Source: Nitrospirota bacterium (GTDB taxonomy: Bacteria > Nitrospirota > Thermodesulfovibrionia > Thermodesulfovibrionales > UBA9159). Taken from it: DNA of 64,000 bases. Of the stretch, positions 18,501 to 27,645 are shown piece by piece. The stretch lies in NCBI GenBank assembly GCA_021790195.1, contig JAJYIF010000006.1:1-64000 (forward strand). The letters are read 5' to 3'. The number at the start of each line of letters is the position of its first letter. The first letter of the stretch is position 1. The notes beneath the pieces are model-generated. The model ran no database searches and was not told where the DNA came from. It was given only the letters and a program-made list of their open reading frames with translations. The translations under genes and the position numbers were made by a program.

Positions 18501-18927
18501 GAATAATTCTTTTGATTTGGCTCTTTTGCTTAAGCCCGACAATTTCAGTGAAGGGTTCAAACTTTTTGTCAAGAATATTAAATCCGCGTGCATTCAGGAT
18601 AATGAATTTGATGAAGTCACAAGCTATTTGAACCAAAACATGCAGGAGTCTGTTTCATCATGGGAGGAGGAAAAGGTAAGAAGCAAGCTCATTGAATGGA
18701 GGCTTAACAAGGTTCGCCCGCCTATGCCGGGAAATGGCTTCTCTCCTGCTGAAGAGGGTGGGGGCTTTCCCGAAGGCAATTCAGTGTCGCCAGATGCAGA
18801 ATTCATTGCCGGGGTTAAGAATAGAATTGCTTCGTATCCGGGCGACCTTAAAGGATTAATTATTAGAATTATAGATGACAATCCTTCTTTTGCCTCCATT
18901 TTGAAGAAATATTTGGATAATGTTTGA
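15571..18927 (+). CDS. brxC: BrxC/PglY-family ATPase of type 4 BREX
   Basis: 1118 residues. A P-loop GTYGTGKSH at 59-67 and a Walker B segment ending in Asp239-Glu240 (AIYWDEF) mark the ATPase domain; the long remainder is helical with no clear catalytic motif. It matches BrxC/PglY, the large ATPase that, with PglZ, is common to BREX types and is needed for resistance. It starts 24 bases after brxP and its stop overlaps the pglZ start by eight bases. Codon use is A+T-rich relative to carA and carB. The type-specific name is supported by its place between brxP and pglZ. Confidence 0.85.
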   Translation: MKYADIIGVQNYFRDVYDITDEPKDYWKQFIPTSKFYDVLNATIENLDAAEPKNIWVQGTYGTGKSHSSAVIKHLLWDDLSDIESYIDLLRPQTKQRLKNYRKKKRVFPVILKGISDITDNRTFSLVLERAVKDSLKKNGIKLTTASDFEIMIAKLQDNLINWDSLIGENPEINMYEQSTSGLIRRLEQQDITILKSLESVLSKKGVHFSYSDISKWLSELTKEITDKKEADVLAIYWDEFTPLLEMSRNSEILSQLQNIAELSRTNKISLFIVSHRKPSQAGLLAEDAKKVFDRFHIKDYSMEPITTYHIISTAIMKKDDSKYSELKNDFFKNNPNIDSLIRSISGNENATVTAEIKNLFPIHPFTAYVATFIARNLGSTQRSIFSFLNDKENGFANFLSKEVDGDVPVLTSDYLWTFFINELRNDTYGKFSAIISKFILHNDTLEQQGNNYSAIFKGVLLLNALHTMIAVEEARESLIAPTMENVKLMFAGTSIEPLVESILEYIDRNEIIRKNPSNLFLISSTTLPLREVEEEKEKVKNEYEDIIKVLDTQNSKKITELFAGSVIRATDVTLYWAGEKENVLKNRILNNNTAKSYSLNIAVMVSKTEAELASINSLVKNLSGNDIKNTIFVIPDEPLGEERFLRYVSYIAEARVAQSHNAQEEAVRSQGDASKVIEGWISAIKINYFSIYLNRESWRQILGGLGSLINNVLSPTIFKFGLENLKELTKNQNLWTYRNAQAAVEIFLFANSLDEMKAKTRVAPNSFLRKLLMNKQGNYYITEDNLGIKGTSSSDHPVIKIMQELDTHFKDINDLNFHLGEKLKFLTEPPYGIYKNMVNMALVGFIMRRFVDKLYDEGTGRLIRSDIMRDKILELFKFWEGNYSSKLSVRFGTLEEKALCDILKKLFTIENKDGLNNIRWEIKEFINRNGYPIWSLKLLSRGESINNSIDQIFRLTKSLDSEISLDDVKQMLAVIQNNSFDLALLLKPDNFSEGFKLFVKNIKSACIQDNEFDEVTSYLNQNMQESVSSWEEEKVRSKLIEWRLNKVRPPMPGNGFSPAEEGGGFPEGNSVSPDAEFIAGVKNRIASYPGDLKGLIIRIIDDNPSFASILKKYLDNV

Positions 18928-21280
18928 CATGAAAAGTTTCTCTTCAATTCAGGAATTATTCGAAGAAATTGATAGCGATAAACTGTCGAATATTAATGAT
19001 CGATATCCAATTCGCTTTATTTTTTTGTCGTCAGTCCAATCGCTCAAGGAAGTAGTTAAGGCATTCGATAAGCATAGGATAAGCAGAGTTGAGCTTACGA
19101 CATTTCTTCCTCATGGGGATGGGTGGCTTACAGTTCATGAAATTATTAAAGCGTTATCTTCAATGGACGTTAATAAAGATGCCGTCATTTTGCCTCTCTC
19201 AGAATTAGTAAGATTCTTTGATAAGGATAGTTTCCTTTCAATATTTAATAGATTATCTGAGATAGAAAATGTGAGAAACAAAAAGAGAAGGCTTTATATT
19301 CCGCTGGTTGGTATATTTGAGAGGTTTAACCAGGAATTTTATAGTTTTTTCCATCGGAAAGATGAATGGGCACCAATATGGCAGATTTATGATGAGACAT
19401 TTGCGAAGAATAAAGTATATATCGTTGATTTCAAGGTGGATAATTTAACCCATGTTGATTTTATACAAAGCACCAAAGATTGGCTTAGCGCTTGGAAAAA
19501 AGACGATCTGAGTAACCTTCTGTGTTCATCAAAGAATTTGTCCGTTCTGTGTAAAAATACACTTCCGGATCAAGTTTTTGATGTCGATGAAATTCATAAC
19601 ATCAAAGAATTGTTGGCCAAAGTATATCGATTTGAAGTCCCCTTTGAATATGTAGAGACGGACAATCCTTTTTGGGAAAGGTTATTTAAAGAGGCTCTCA
19701 ATTTGCCTTCGAACGACTTTTCTCAGTTGGTAAAGAAGATTTGCGGCGTTGACAACATTGCTTCAAATGATATTCTCAGACTTTGGTTAGGGAGGCAGGA
19801 TACTTTCCATAAATGGCTATTGAGAAATTTTGTCGTTAGTAGAAACGAATGGAGCAAATCTTACTTGTGTCTTACCCTGGCTAATATAGACGAGATAGAT
19901 GATTTGGCATTATGCAGCAAATTGTGGTTGGCCATATTTGAATCGAACAATACTCTCCGTAAGAAGTCCTCTGAGGAACGCCGCGTGCTACTAAAGGACT
20001 TTTATGAAATTAAACCTCAGTTTCAAACGACATTTATTGAAGACGATTTGAAGGCAAGACTTGAAGGGATCCCCGACACTAATGAAAAACTGAGTCTATT
20101 GACTGATATCACTGGATTAGAGAGAGGCATATTACTTAATCTCTTTTCTCGCAATGAAGTGACAGAAGAAGCATTAAGGGACACTTATCAAGATCTCTAT
20201 TACTATCTTGATAATTTGATCCCAGATAACCTGCAACGCGATCACTGGCTTATTGAATATTTCAGGGAATATAAGATGTCCAAGCTTAAGGATGAAATTC
20301 TGCCGCCGCTGCAATCTTTGTTGCGCGAGAAGAACAATACCCAGGAAGAATTCTATAAGTGGTACTATTCTATTCAAAGCATATCTGATATTTTGCTATC
20401 GGAAAAAGTATCCAGAATATTTCTTATTGACGCAGTAGGAATGGAATGGCTGTCTTACTTATGCTATTTAATGGAAACAACCTGTGGATTAAACGTCGAC
20501 AAGAAATATATTGCGCGGGCAAATTTGCCATCCATTACCGAGTGCAATCGGATTCCAGATTCGGTCTACATCCAAAGTTTTGACAAAGATATTATTCATT
20601 CTGACTATAAGTATCCGGATACCTTTATACATCAACTGTCATTTCTCCGAGATATCGTCAGAAAATATATATTTATTTCCGGCAATGAAAAAATCGCCAT
20701 TTTATCAGATCATGGAACCACGGCGTTGGCAAGATTGGATAATCACTTGAAAAGCTATGATTTTGCTGAAGCATCGCATGAAGGCCGTTGCATGTGGTTA
20801 GACAAGCCCGAGGAGGTTAATGATCGGGATATTATCCTACATGAAGCTAATGGCCCGGCGATGCCACATAAGAGGTATTGTCTTATTACTCTGAACTATA
20901 CGTCGCTTTACCATAGGCCGAGACGTGAAACACATGGTGGAGGCACCCCGGAGGAGATTTTGGTGCCAGTCGTAATCGTGTCAAGGAAAAAAATATCTGA
21001 CTCCTTATCGTATATAATCGATCCAAAGGAAATCATCCTTTCTAAGAGGAATCCTGAACTCTTGCTACAGATATCACCCGTACCTAAAGAAGATCCAAGA
21101 CTTATTCTCGATAATAAGAATATTGGTAAACTTAAATACGATGCTGCTCAGGATAAGTGGTATATTAGATTGGATAAGCTGAAGAGCGGGTCTTATAACA
21201 TGGGCATAAGGATTGGTGATTGGCATTACAACATGAAAGTCGAAATAAAGGGTGGAATGCAGGAAAGTGACTTACTATGA
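18920..21280 (+). CDS. pglZ: PglZ: alkaline-phosphatase-superfamily protein of type 4 BREX
   Basis: 786 residues. The PglZ domain is in the second half: FLIDAVGMEWLSYL (about 500-515) carries the first metal-binding Asp, ILSDHGTT (about 593-601) the second metal site, and HGGGTPEEILVPVVIV the family's end signature. PglZ is one of the two hallmark genes of BREX (with BrxC) and is predicted to hydrolyse a phosphate or sulphate ester bond, substrate unknown. ATG 18920 overlaps brxC; ATG 18929 is an alternative. Its stop overlaps the brxL start as ATGA, so the two are probably translationally coupled. Confidence 0.88.
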   Translation: MFDMKSFSSIQELFEEIDSDKLSNINDRYPIRFIFLSSVQSLKEVVKAFDKHRISRVELTTFLPHGDGWLTVHEIIKALSSMDVNKDAVILPLSELVRFFDKDSFLSIFNRLSEIENVRNKKRRLYIPLVGIFERFNQEFYSFFHRKDEWAPIWQIYDETFAKNKVYIVDFKVDNLTHVDFIQSTKDWLSAWKKDDLSNLLCSSKNLSVLCKNTLPDQVFDVDEIHNIKELLAKVYRFEVPFEYVETDNPFWERLFKEALNLPSNDFSQLVKKICGVDNIASNDILRLWLGRQDTFHKWLLRNFVVSRNEWSKSYLCLTLANIDEIDDLALCSKLWLAIFESNNTLRKKSSEERRVLLKDFYEIKPQFQTTFIEDDLKARLEGIPDTNEKLSLLTDITGLERGILLNLFSRNEVTEEALRDTYQDLYYYLDNLIPDNLQRDHWLIEYFREYKMSKLKDEILPPLQSLLREKNNTQEEFYKWYYSIQSISDILLSEKVSRIFLIDAVGMEWLSYLCYLMETTCGLNVDKKYIARANLPSITECNRIPDSVYIQSFDKDIIHSDYKYPDTFIHQLSFLRDIVRKYIFISGNEKIAILSDHGTTALARLDNHLKSYDFAEASHEGRCMWLDKPEEVNDRDIILHEANGPAMPHKRYCLITLNYTSLYHRPRRETHGGGTPEEILVPVVIVSRKKISDSLSYIIDPKEIILSKRNPELLLQISPVPKEDPRLILDNKNIGKLKYDAAQDKWYIRLDKLKSGSYNMGIRIGDWHYNMKVEIKGGMQESDLL

Positions 21281-22698
21281 ATCCAATCGATGAAAAAATA
21301 AAAGATACGTTTCCTGATGAATCGGTATATAAAATGCCTGAACGGTATGGAGTTTTTTCAGGTAAGAACTTGCCTTCCTTCATTAAGGATTGGCTTATAA
21401 AGAAGTATACTGACAATGATGGAGATCTTGATACTCATGGTATCAAAAGCTTTTTAGAAGACCATATTCCATTGAAAGACAGCCGAATAAAGGGCAGACT
21501 TACAAATGATAATGAAGATGTTGTAGTCCTCACAAGAATTCTTATCGAACCGGATATCAAAGCCGGTGTCTTAAAGTTTTCTATCCCGGACATCGGCATA
21601 AAATTTAATGAGGGTGTGATTCCGTCTTATGTGGCAAAACAACATGCTGAGCTAAAGGGGGGAGAAATTTGGGGAGTTGTCAAATTGTCTTATCGCCCAC
21701 CTGATGGGCGGGAAAAAGGCGTAGTTGACCTCGTTGAATATAAGCCATTTAAACCATATGCCGTTGATTTGGAATATTACCGAACCATTAGAAAAGAATA
21801 CTCCACCGAAGAATGGATAGATTTATTAATAAGAGCTATGGAATATAATCCCCAAGGATTTGAGAATCTGACACAGAAATTGCTTTTCATTTCGAGGCTG
21901 CTTATATTTGTTGAACCGCGTCTAAATATAATCGAACTTGCGCCTAAGGGCACAGGCAAGTCTTATGTATTTGGCAACATCAGTAAATATGGCTGGCTAA
22001 TTAGTGGCGGAACCGTGTCGAGAGCAAAGCTATTTTATGATGTATCCAGGAGTACGATGGGTATTATTACTATATATGACTTCGTCGCAATGGATGAGAT
22101 CCAAACAATCAGGTTTTCTGATGAGAGTGAATTGAGAGGTGCATTAAAGAACTATCTTGAGTCAGGTGTCTTTACTGTAGCCAACGTGAGACAAACTTCC
22201 TCTGCTGGTTTGATGCTCTTGGGAAATATTCCCTTGGATAGTGGGAAAACCCCATTAAATCAAAAATACCTTGACGAATTACCTTTGTTCTTTCAAGATT
22301 CGGCATTGTTGGACCGCTTTCATGGTTTTATCGAGGGATGGAGGCTTCCACGGATGAATGAGAGTCTTAAGGTGCGTGGCTACACTCTTAATGTTGAATA
22401 TTTCTCTGAAATTTTGCATTGCTTACGGGAAAAACCTGATTATCCGAGTATCATAGATGAATTATTAGATATCCCTAGAAACGCTGATACACGTGATATC
22501 ACCGCGATAAAAAGATTGTCAAGCGCGTACCTTAAGCTTCTATTTCCTCAAGTTAAGAGCGGGCAAGATGTGAATAGGGACGATTTTAGTACATTCTGTC
22601 TAAACCCCGCTCTAACCATGAGAGGGATTGTTCGCAGGCAGATACATTTAATTGATAGGGAGTTTAAGGAGGAGCTTCCCCAGGTTAGCCTGAAATAG
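21277..22698 (+). CDS. brxL: BrxL-like AAA+ protein of type 4 BREX (short form)
   Basis: 473 residues. The AAA+ core has Walker A APKGTGKSYVFG (about 222-233) and Walker B IYDFVAMDE (about 266-274), followed by LLGNIPLD and a DRFHGFIEGW segment with the sensor and arginine-finger-type residues. Length and pattern match the ~470-residue BrxL relatives (formerly TIGR02688) rather than the ~680-residue type 1 BrxL, which adds a C-terminal Lon-like domain. That domain is absent, so the old label Lon protease would be misleading; type 1 BrxL itself acts on DNA. It is the last gene of the operon. After its stop, composition changes toward the host pattern within about 100 bases. Confidence 0.82.
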   Translation: MNPIDEKIKDTFPDESVYKMPERYGVFSGKNLPSFIKDWLIKKYTDNDGDLDTHGIKSFLEDHIPLKDSRIKGRLTNDNEDVVVLTRILIEPDIKAGVLKFSIPDIGIKFNEGVIPSYVAKQHAELKGGEIWGVVKLSYRPPDGREKGVVDLVEYKPFKPYAVDLEYYRTIRKEYSTEEWIDLLIRAMEYNPQGFENLTQKLLFISRLLIFVEPRLNIIELAPKGTGKSYVFGNISKYGWLISGGTVSRAKLFYDVSRSTMGIITIYDFVAMDEIQTIRFSDESELRGALKNYLESGVFTVANVRQTSSAGLMLLGNIPLDSGKTPLNQKYLDELPLFFQDSALLDRFHGFIEGWRLPRMNESLKVRGYTLNVEYFSEILHCLREKPDYPSIIDELLDIPRNADTRDITAIKRLSSAYLKLLFPQVKSGQDVNRDDFSTFCLNPALTMRGIVRRQIHLIDREFKEELPQVSLK

Positions 22699-22806
22699 AA
22701 AGATCGAATGCTCGTGAATTTAAATATTTGAGAAATGACTTTGTGAAATTCTTGGCCAATAGAATAGAGATGAGTGACGTTTGGATTTTATGAGAAAGCA
22801 AAATTA

Positions 22807-23331
22807 ATGCTGCAAGATGTTACGTCCGACATTTATCACCTCCTCCATCCGAAGATGGTCTTCTTCGTCACGAGCATCGACAAGAGCGGAAAGCCTAATG
22901 TCATGACATGCGCCTGGGCGACGCCTGTGAGCGAGGAGCCGCCTATTGTGATCGTCTGTATTTCAAAAGAGAGCTATACGGCCGAATTGATAAGACAGAC
23001 AAAGGAGTTTGTAATCAATATTCCGACAAAGAAACTCCTGAAGGCGCTGTGGACCTGCGGGAAGACATCCGGGAGAGATACGGACAAATTCAGGAAGGCA
23101 GGACTCAAGATCATGGATGCGAAGAAGGTCGGACCTCCGGCAGTCGCCGGCTGCGCCGGGTACATAGAATGCAAACTGTGGAAGACCGTTGACGCCGGAG
23201 AATGTCATGTCTTCTTCGGCAAAGTCCTCTCGGCCTATGCCGACGAAATATATGTTGAGAAGGGCCTGTGGAAAGGAAATGCGGAGATTCCTCTGCACCT
23301 AGGAGGGAGCAGGATAGTTTATTTCAGATAG
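22807..23331 (+). CDS. Flavin reductase family protein (FMN-binding split barrel)
   Basis: 174 residues from ATG 22807 (MLQDVTSDIYHLLHPK); a GTG at 22774 would add eleven residues. The split-barrel fold is indicated by FVTSIDKSGKPNVMTCAWATPVS, which binds FMN, and the later FVINIPTKKLL and HVFFGKVL segments. Proteins of this family reduce or bind flavin; the electron partner is unknown. It is the first gene right of the BREX island and has host-like composition and codon use, so the island's right edge should lie between 22698 and about 22830. Confidence 0.8.
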   Translation: MLQDVTSDIYHLLHPKMVFFVTSIDKSGKPNVMTCAWATPVSEEPPIVIVCISKESYTAELIRQTKEFVINIPTKKLLKALWTCGKTSGRDTDKFRKAGLKIMDAKKVGPPAVAGCAGYIECKLWKTVDAGECHVFFGKVLSAYADEIYVEKGLWKGNAEIPLHLGGSRIVYFR

Positions 23332-23345
23332 ATCGCGGGGGAATC

Positions 23346-23372
23346 GTCATGCCGGGTTGAGTTCGGCATGAC
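23346..23372. repeat. Short palindromic intergenic hairpin
   Basis: GTCATGCCG and CGGCATGAC form a perfect 9-bp stem around nine bases, 15 bases after the flavin reductase stop. It resembles common intergenic palindromic repeats and may act as a transcript end; there is no T-run. Confidence 0.6.
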
Positions 23373-23432
23373 AAATGAAAACCTCTTGGAAAAGAAGGGC
23401 TGAAAGTAATAGCAAAAGCATATCAGATAGAG

Positions 23433-24014
23433 ATGAAAGGAAACGAGCTTGTGTTCCGGACCGCATCTTTCAGTGCAGAGGGCAGGAGCATGCTCCATGG
23501 CGGCATTTATAACCGTGAGCTTTCGGCGAGCCTTGCCGCGGGCGCGGTAATCGTGGTGTCCGGACTTCTTCTGGCAGGTCATCTTAAGATCACAGCTCCT
23601 GTCTTTGTTGCATTCGTCATCCTGTTCGGCGCACTCTTTGTGATGTTCAGAATATATGTCTTTCGCGAACCGTCTCTCGAAGCGGTTTTTGACAAAGGAA
23701 AAGGAATTATCACCGTATCGAGGAGAAGGGCGGTCCGGAGCTTGGTGCGGTCATATGCGACGGGGGAGCTTTCCGGCATCAAGTTGGGCCATGTAACGGT
23801 TCAGCCTCAGAATATCGACGGCGTGGAATTTGTGGAAAAGATCGCGCTTCAACACGGGACCGTTATCCCGGGTTTTGGGAAAAGGGAAGATCTTTTTGTT
23901 GTGACGCTTGATTTTGGAGGAGACAAAGCCGTCATCTTCAGCTCCAGGGAAAGGCAGGAGGCTGAGGCGGTTTCGTCCGGATTGAAGAAATATATGGACA
24001 GTCACTACAGGTAA
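23433..24014 (+). CDS. Uncharacterised membrane protein with two transmembrane segments
   Basis: 193 residues that I do not recognise. Two hydrophobic segments at about residues 29-49 and 54-74 are separated by a short turn (HLKIT), leaving a short N-terminal and a C-terminal soluble domain of about 115 residues with alternating beta-like strands. The form resembles small bacterial PH-like or photosystem-assembly-like membrane proteins, but no motif settles it. ATG 23433 follows a weak purine stretch. Its stop codon coincides with the first base of the inverted-repeat element that precedes carB. Confidence 0.6.
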   Translation: MKGNELVFRTASFSAEGRSMLHGGIYNRELSASLAAGAVIVVSGLLLAGHLKITAPVFVAFVILFGALFVMFRIYVFREPSLEAVFDKGKGIITVSRRRAVRSLVRSYATGELSGIKLGHVTVQPQNIDGVEFVEKIALQHGTVIPGFGKREDLFVVTLDFGGDKAVIFSSRERQEAEAVSSGLKKYMDSHYR

Positions 24015-24170
24015 GAAATCAGGTGTACTTCAAAAGCTTTACACGCGATGTGTTTATTATATTGAGATATCATAACATGGAATTACAAAAGAGCTTGTTT
24101 CACGAAGTCCGGAATGTTGTTAATAAATCAATGTATCGCGGGTAAAGTTTTCTCATCACCCCTGATTTCT
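24014..24170. repeat. 157-bp element with 36-bp imperfect inverted arms (MITE-like or large stem-loop)
   Basis: The arm 24014-24049 (starting AGAAATCAGG, ending CGCGAT) and the reverse complement of 24135-24170 agree at 28 of 36 positions with no gaps. The 85 bases between them are A+T-rich and contain no frame of note. It starts at the stop of the preceding gene and ends 53 bases before carB. Long terminal inverted repeats around a short non-coding centre are typical of MITEs; no clear target duplication is seen. Alternatively the transcript forms one large hairpin that affects carB expression. Confidence 0.65.
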
Positions 24171-24222
24171 GTTGCAAGTTTTTTTGACGGACGGAATATA
24201 AAATTAGCGTTGAGAGGTGAGC

Positions 24223-27200
24223 GTGCCGAAAAGAACTGATATAGAGAAGATAATGCTGATAGGATCGGGTCCTATCGTTATCGGCCAGGCGTGCGAGTTT
24301 GATTATTCCGGTACACAGGCCTGCAAGGCCCTGCGGGAGGAGGGCTACAAGGTAGTGCTTGTGAATTCAAACCCCGCAACTATCATGACGGACCCCGAGA
24401 TGGCCGATGCTGTCTACATCGAGCCGCTTACCAGAGAGGTCCTCGAATTGATCATTGAGAAGGAAAAACCCGACGCTCTGCTTCCGACAATGGGAGGGCA
24501 GACAGCGCTGAACCTTGCGGTGGAGCTTGCCGAGTCCGGGGTCCTCGAAAAACACCGGGTGGAGCTCATAGGCGCCAAACTCCACGCCATAAAGAAGGCC
24601 GAGGACAGGGAGCTTTTCAAGGAGGCGATGGAGAAGATCGGACTTGAAGTGCCGAAAAGCGCTTATATTGGCAGCCTTCGCAAGGGGCTGGAGGCTGTTG
24701 AGGAGATCGGGTTTCCGGTCATACTGAGGCCTTCCTTCACCCTCGGCGGCATGGGCGGGGGCATCGCCTATAACATGGAGGAGTATGTGGAGATGCTCGA
24801 GAGGGGACTCAAGCTGAGCCCCGTCCACCAGGTCCTTGTGGAAGAGTCGGCGATAGGCTGGAAGGAATTCGAGCTCGAAGTGATGCGCGACATGAAGGAC
24901 AACGTCGTGATCATCTGCTCCATAGAGAATTTCGATCCCATGGGCGTTCATACCGGCGACTCGATCACTGTTGCGCCCGCCCAGACGCTCACCGACAAGG
25001 AATATCAGCGGATGAGGGACGCATCGATCGCCATTATCCGGGAGATAGGGGTCGACACCGGTGGATCAAATATACAATTTGCCCTTAATCCGGAGAACGG
25101 CAGGATGGTCGTCATAGAGATGAACCCGAGGGTCTCCCGGAGTTCGGCCTTGGCTAGCAAGGCTACCGGTTTCCCGATCGCCAAGATCGCGGCAAAGCTC
25201 GCGGTGGGGCTTGCGCTGGAGGAGATCCCTAACGATATCACAAAGGAGACCCCGGCGTCCTTTGAGCCGACGATCGATTACGTGGTGACAAAGTTCCCCC
25301 GTTTCGCCTTCGAGAAATTCCCCGAGGCCGATGTCACTTTGACCACCCAGATGAAGTCGGTCGGAGAGGTAATGTCCATAGGGAGGACGTTCAATGAGTC
25401 TCTGCAAAAGGCCTTAAGGAGTCTCGAAATCGGCAGCTACGGGTTCGAGGGGATTCGCGTGAGCAGCAGTGAGCTGAAAGCGAGATTGAAGATGCCTAAT
25501 GCGGAGAGGATATGGTACGTTGCCCAGGCGCTCAGGAACGGCATGTCTGTCGACGAGCTCTACAGCCTCACGATGATAGACCCGTGGTTTCTGAATAAAA
25601 TAAGGGATATTCTTTCCACAGAAGATGAGATCGAAGTTTATGCGAAGGGGATAAAGAGTGAAAAGACGAAGAGCCTTGCCCCCTATCTCCTTCCGAAGGA
25701 CCTCCTTGCGGAGGCAAAGGTGAAGGGTTTCTCCGACAGGGCCATCGCCGGGCTTCTTAAAGTGACGGAAGAGGACATAAGACACCTGAGAAGCCTGTGG
25801 AACATACGCGCCGTATATAAGATGGTCGATACGTGCGCTGCGGAGTTCAAGGCCCATACTCCTTATCTCTACTCGACGTATGAAAGACCGTTTTACAGAA
25901 TACAAGATGCAGGACGCAGGACGCAGGATACCCCGTTGGATCCCTCATCCCCAAGAGGGGAGTTCAAGGGTGAGGGTGCAATGCGCATCGTGAATCATGC
26001 ATCAGTCGAGAACGAATCTGACCCCACTGCAAGGAGAAAGGTCATTATTCTGGGTTCGGGTCCCAACAGGATCGGGCAGGGCATCGAATTCGACTATTGC
26101 TGCGTCCATGCAGTCTTTGCCCTGAAGGAGCTGGGATACGAAACCATCATGGTGAATTGTAACCCCGAGACCGTAAGCACGGACTATGATACTGCGGACA
26201 GGCTTTATTTCGAGCCTCTTACTATTGAGGACGTTCTCAACATTATAGATACCGAGAAGCCCGATGGAGTGATCGTTCAGTTTGGCGGTCAGACCCCCTT
26301 GAAGCTTGCCGTGCCGCTCGAAAGGGAGGGTGTGAAGATACTCGGCACATCGCCCGATTCCATCGACCGGGCGGAGGACAGGAAAAGGTTCAAGGAGCTT
26401 TTGCACAAACTCGACCTGAAACAGCCCGACAGCGACACCGCAATGTCCCCTGAGGAGGCCAGGGATATCGCAGGCAGGATTGGCTATCCTGTGATGGTAA
26501 GGCCTTCCTATGTTCTGGGCGGCAGGGCGATGGAGATAGTATACGACGAAAAGTCCCTTGCGGATTATATGGTGCGCGCGGTCAAGGCGTCCCCTGAGCA
26601 CCCCGTGCTCGTGGACAAGTATCTTGAGGACGCCATAGAGGTAGATGTAGATGCGGTTTCCGACGGGGTCGATGTAGTGGTCGGCGGCGTGATGGAGCAC
26701 ATAGAAGAAGCAGGTATACATTCCGGGGACTCGGCATGTTCTCTGCCCCCTTATTCCCTCAGCGGTCTCGTTGTCGATGAGATAAAGAGACAGACCATTG
26801 CCCTTGCGAATGACCTCCACGTTATCGGGTTGATGAACGTCCAGTTTGCGGTGAAAGAGGGCGACATTTACATACTCGAAGTCAATCCGAGGGCGTCGAG
26901 GACGGTGCCTTTTGTCTCAAAGGCGACAGGCGTGCCTCTGGCGAAGGTGGCAGCAAAGATCATGGGAGGATGCACGCTGAAGGAACTCGGCCTTACGTCT
27001 GAAAGGGAGATAAAGCACATCGCTGTCAAGGAGGCCGTTTTCCCTTTCGACAGGTTCCACGGCGTAGATACAATCCTGGGGCCGGAGATGAAATCTACTG
27101 GAGAGGCGATGGGGATCGACGAGGACTTCGGCCTCGCTTATGCAAAGGCCCAGGAATCGTGTAACAACAAGCTGCCTCTTTCCGGGAAGGTGTTTATCAG

Positions 27201-27588
27201 TGTGAAAGACAAGGACAAGCCCGGCACCTGCCGCATAGTGCAGAAGTTCCTGGAGATGGGGTTCGATGTCGTCGCCACGAGGGGGACGGCGGCTCATCTG
27301 GGAAGCAAAGGGATAGAGGTCGGCGTGGTCAACAAGGTAATGGAGGGGAGACCTCATATAGTCGATCTGATAAAGAACAAGGAAATCAGCTTTGTCATCA
27401 ACACTGTGACCGGGGCCCAGGCGCAAAGGGACTCCCTTTCCATCAGACGCAGTGCGCTGCAGTATCGCGTAGCGTTCACTACGACCCTGTCGGGCGCCAA
27501 TGCCGTTGTGAACGCCATCGAGAAGCTGCTCAAACGGAAAATCCAGATAAAATCCTTGAACGACTACCATAAAGATGTCGGGAAGTAG
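24223..27588 (+). CDS. carB: Carbamoyl-phosphate synthase large subunit, with an in-frame linker insertion
   Basis: 1121 residues. It makes carbamoyl phosphate from bicarbonate, two ATP and the ammonia supplied by CarA. The two halves each have an ATP-grasp synthetase unit ([17 protein letters not shown] at the start; [17 protein letters not shown] near residue 610), and an MGS-like regulatory domain ends the protein. GTG 24223 gives the usual [10 protein letters not shown] start, five bases after GAGAGG; GTG 24217 would add two residues. Between [10 protein letters not shown] and the second half lie about 40 extra residues encoded around a 7-bp tandem repeat at 25906-25930. They fall in the inter-domain linker, so function is likely kept. 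It is separated from carA by the BREX island. Confidence 0.96.
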   Translation: MPKRTDIEKIMLIGSGPIVIGQACEFDYSGTQACKALREEGYKVVLVNSNPATIMTDPEMADAVYIEPLTREVLELIIEKEKPDALLPTMGGQTALNLAVELAESGVLEKHRVELIGAKLHAIKKAEDRELFKEAMEKIGLEVPKSAYIGSLRKGLEAVEEIGFPVILRPSFTLGGMGGGIAYNMEEYVEMLERGLKLSPVHQVLVEESAIGWKEFELEVMRDMKDNVVIICSIENFDPMGVHTGDSITVAPAQTLTDKEYQRMRDASIAIIREIGVDTGGSNIQFALNPENGRMVVIEMNPRVSRSSALASKATGFPIAKIAAKLAVGLALEEIPNDITKETPASFEPTIDYVVTKFPRFAFEKFPEADVTLTTQMKSVGEVMSIGRTFNESLQKALRSLEIGSYGFEGIRVSSSELKARLKMPNAERIWYVAQALRNGMSVDELYSLTMIDPWFLNKIRDILSTEDEIEVYAKGIKSEKTKSLAPYLLPKDLLAEAKVKGFSDRAIAGLLKVTEEDIRHLRSLWNIRAVYKMVDTCAAEFKAHTPYLYSTYERPFYRIQDAGRRTQDTPLDPSSPRGEFKGEGAMRIVNHASVENESDPTARRKVIILGSGPNRIGQGIEFDYCCVHAVFALKELGYETIMVNCNPETVSTDYDTADRLYFEPLTIEDVLNIIDTEKPDGVIVQFGGQTPLKLAVPLEREGVKILGTSPDSIDRAEDRKRFKELLHKLDLKQPDSDTAMSPEEARDIAGRIGYPVMVRPSYVLGGRAMEIVYDEKSLADYMVRAVKASPEHPVLVDKYLEDAIEVDVDAVSDGVDVVVGGVMEHIEEAGIHSGDSACSLPPYSLSGLVVDEIKRQTIALANDLHVIGLMNVQFAVKEGDIYILEVNPRASRTVPFVSKATGVPLAKVAAKIMGGCTLKELGLTSEREIKHIAVKEAVFPFDRFHGVDTILGPEMKSTGEAMGIDEDFGLAYAKAQESCNNKLPLSGKVFISVKDKDKPGTCRIVQKFLEMGFDVVATRGTAAHLGSKGIEVGVVNKVMEGRPHIVDLIKNKEISFVINTVTGAQAQRDSLSIRRSALQYRVAFTTTLSGANAVVNAIEKLLKRKIQIKSLNDYHKDVGK
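25906..25930 (+). repeat. 7-bp tandem repeat (GACGCAG) inside carB
   Basis: GATGCAG, GACGCAG, GACGCAG and a partial GATAC follow head to tail and encode QDAGRRTQD in the linker between the two synthetase halves. With the sequence up to about 26035 it forms an insertion not found in ordinary CarB. Confidence 0.8.
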
Positions 27589-27645
27589 GAAACGGTTGCA
27601 AAACTATTGAACTTTTCCGGTTAAGTATGGTTAAGTAATCACACT

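Noticed and set aside
21277-22698. Annotation as ATP-dependent Lon protease
   Set aside because: The chain has an AAA+ core but no Lon-type Ser-Lys protease domain; it fits the short BrxL group instead.
11860-22760. Direct repeats or an attachment site flanking the BREX island
   Set aside because: I compared the carA end with 22680-22830 and found no repeat, and there is no integrase or tRNA at either edge.
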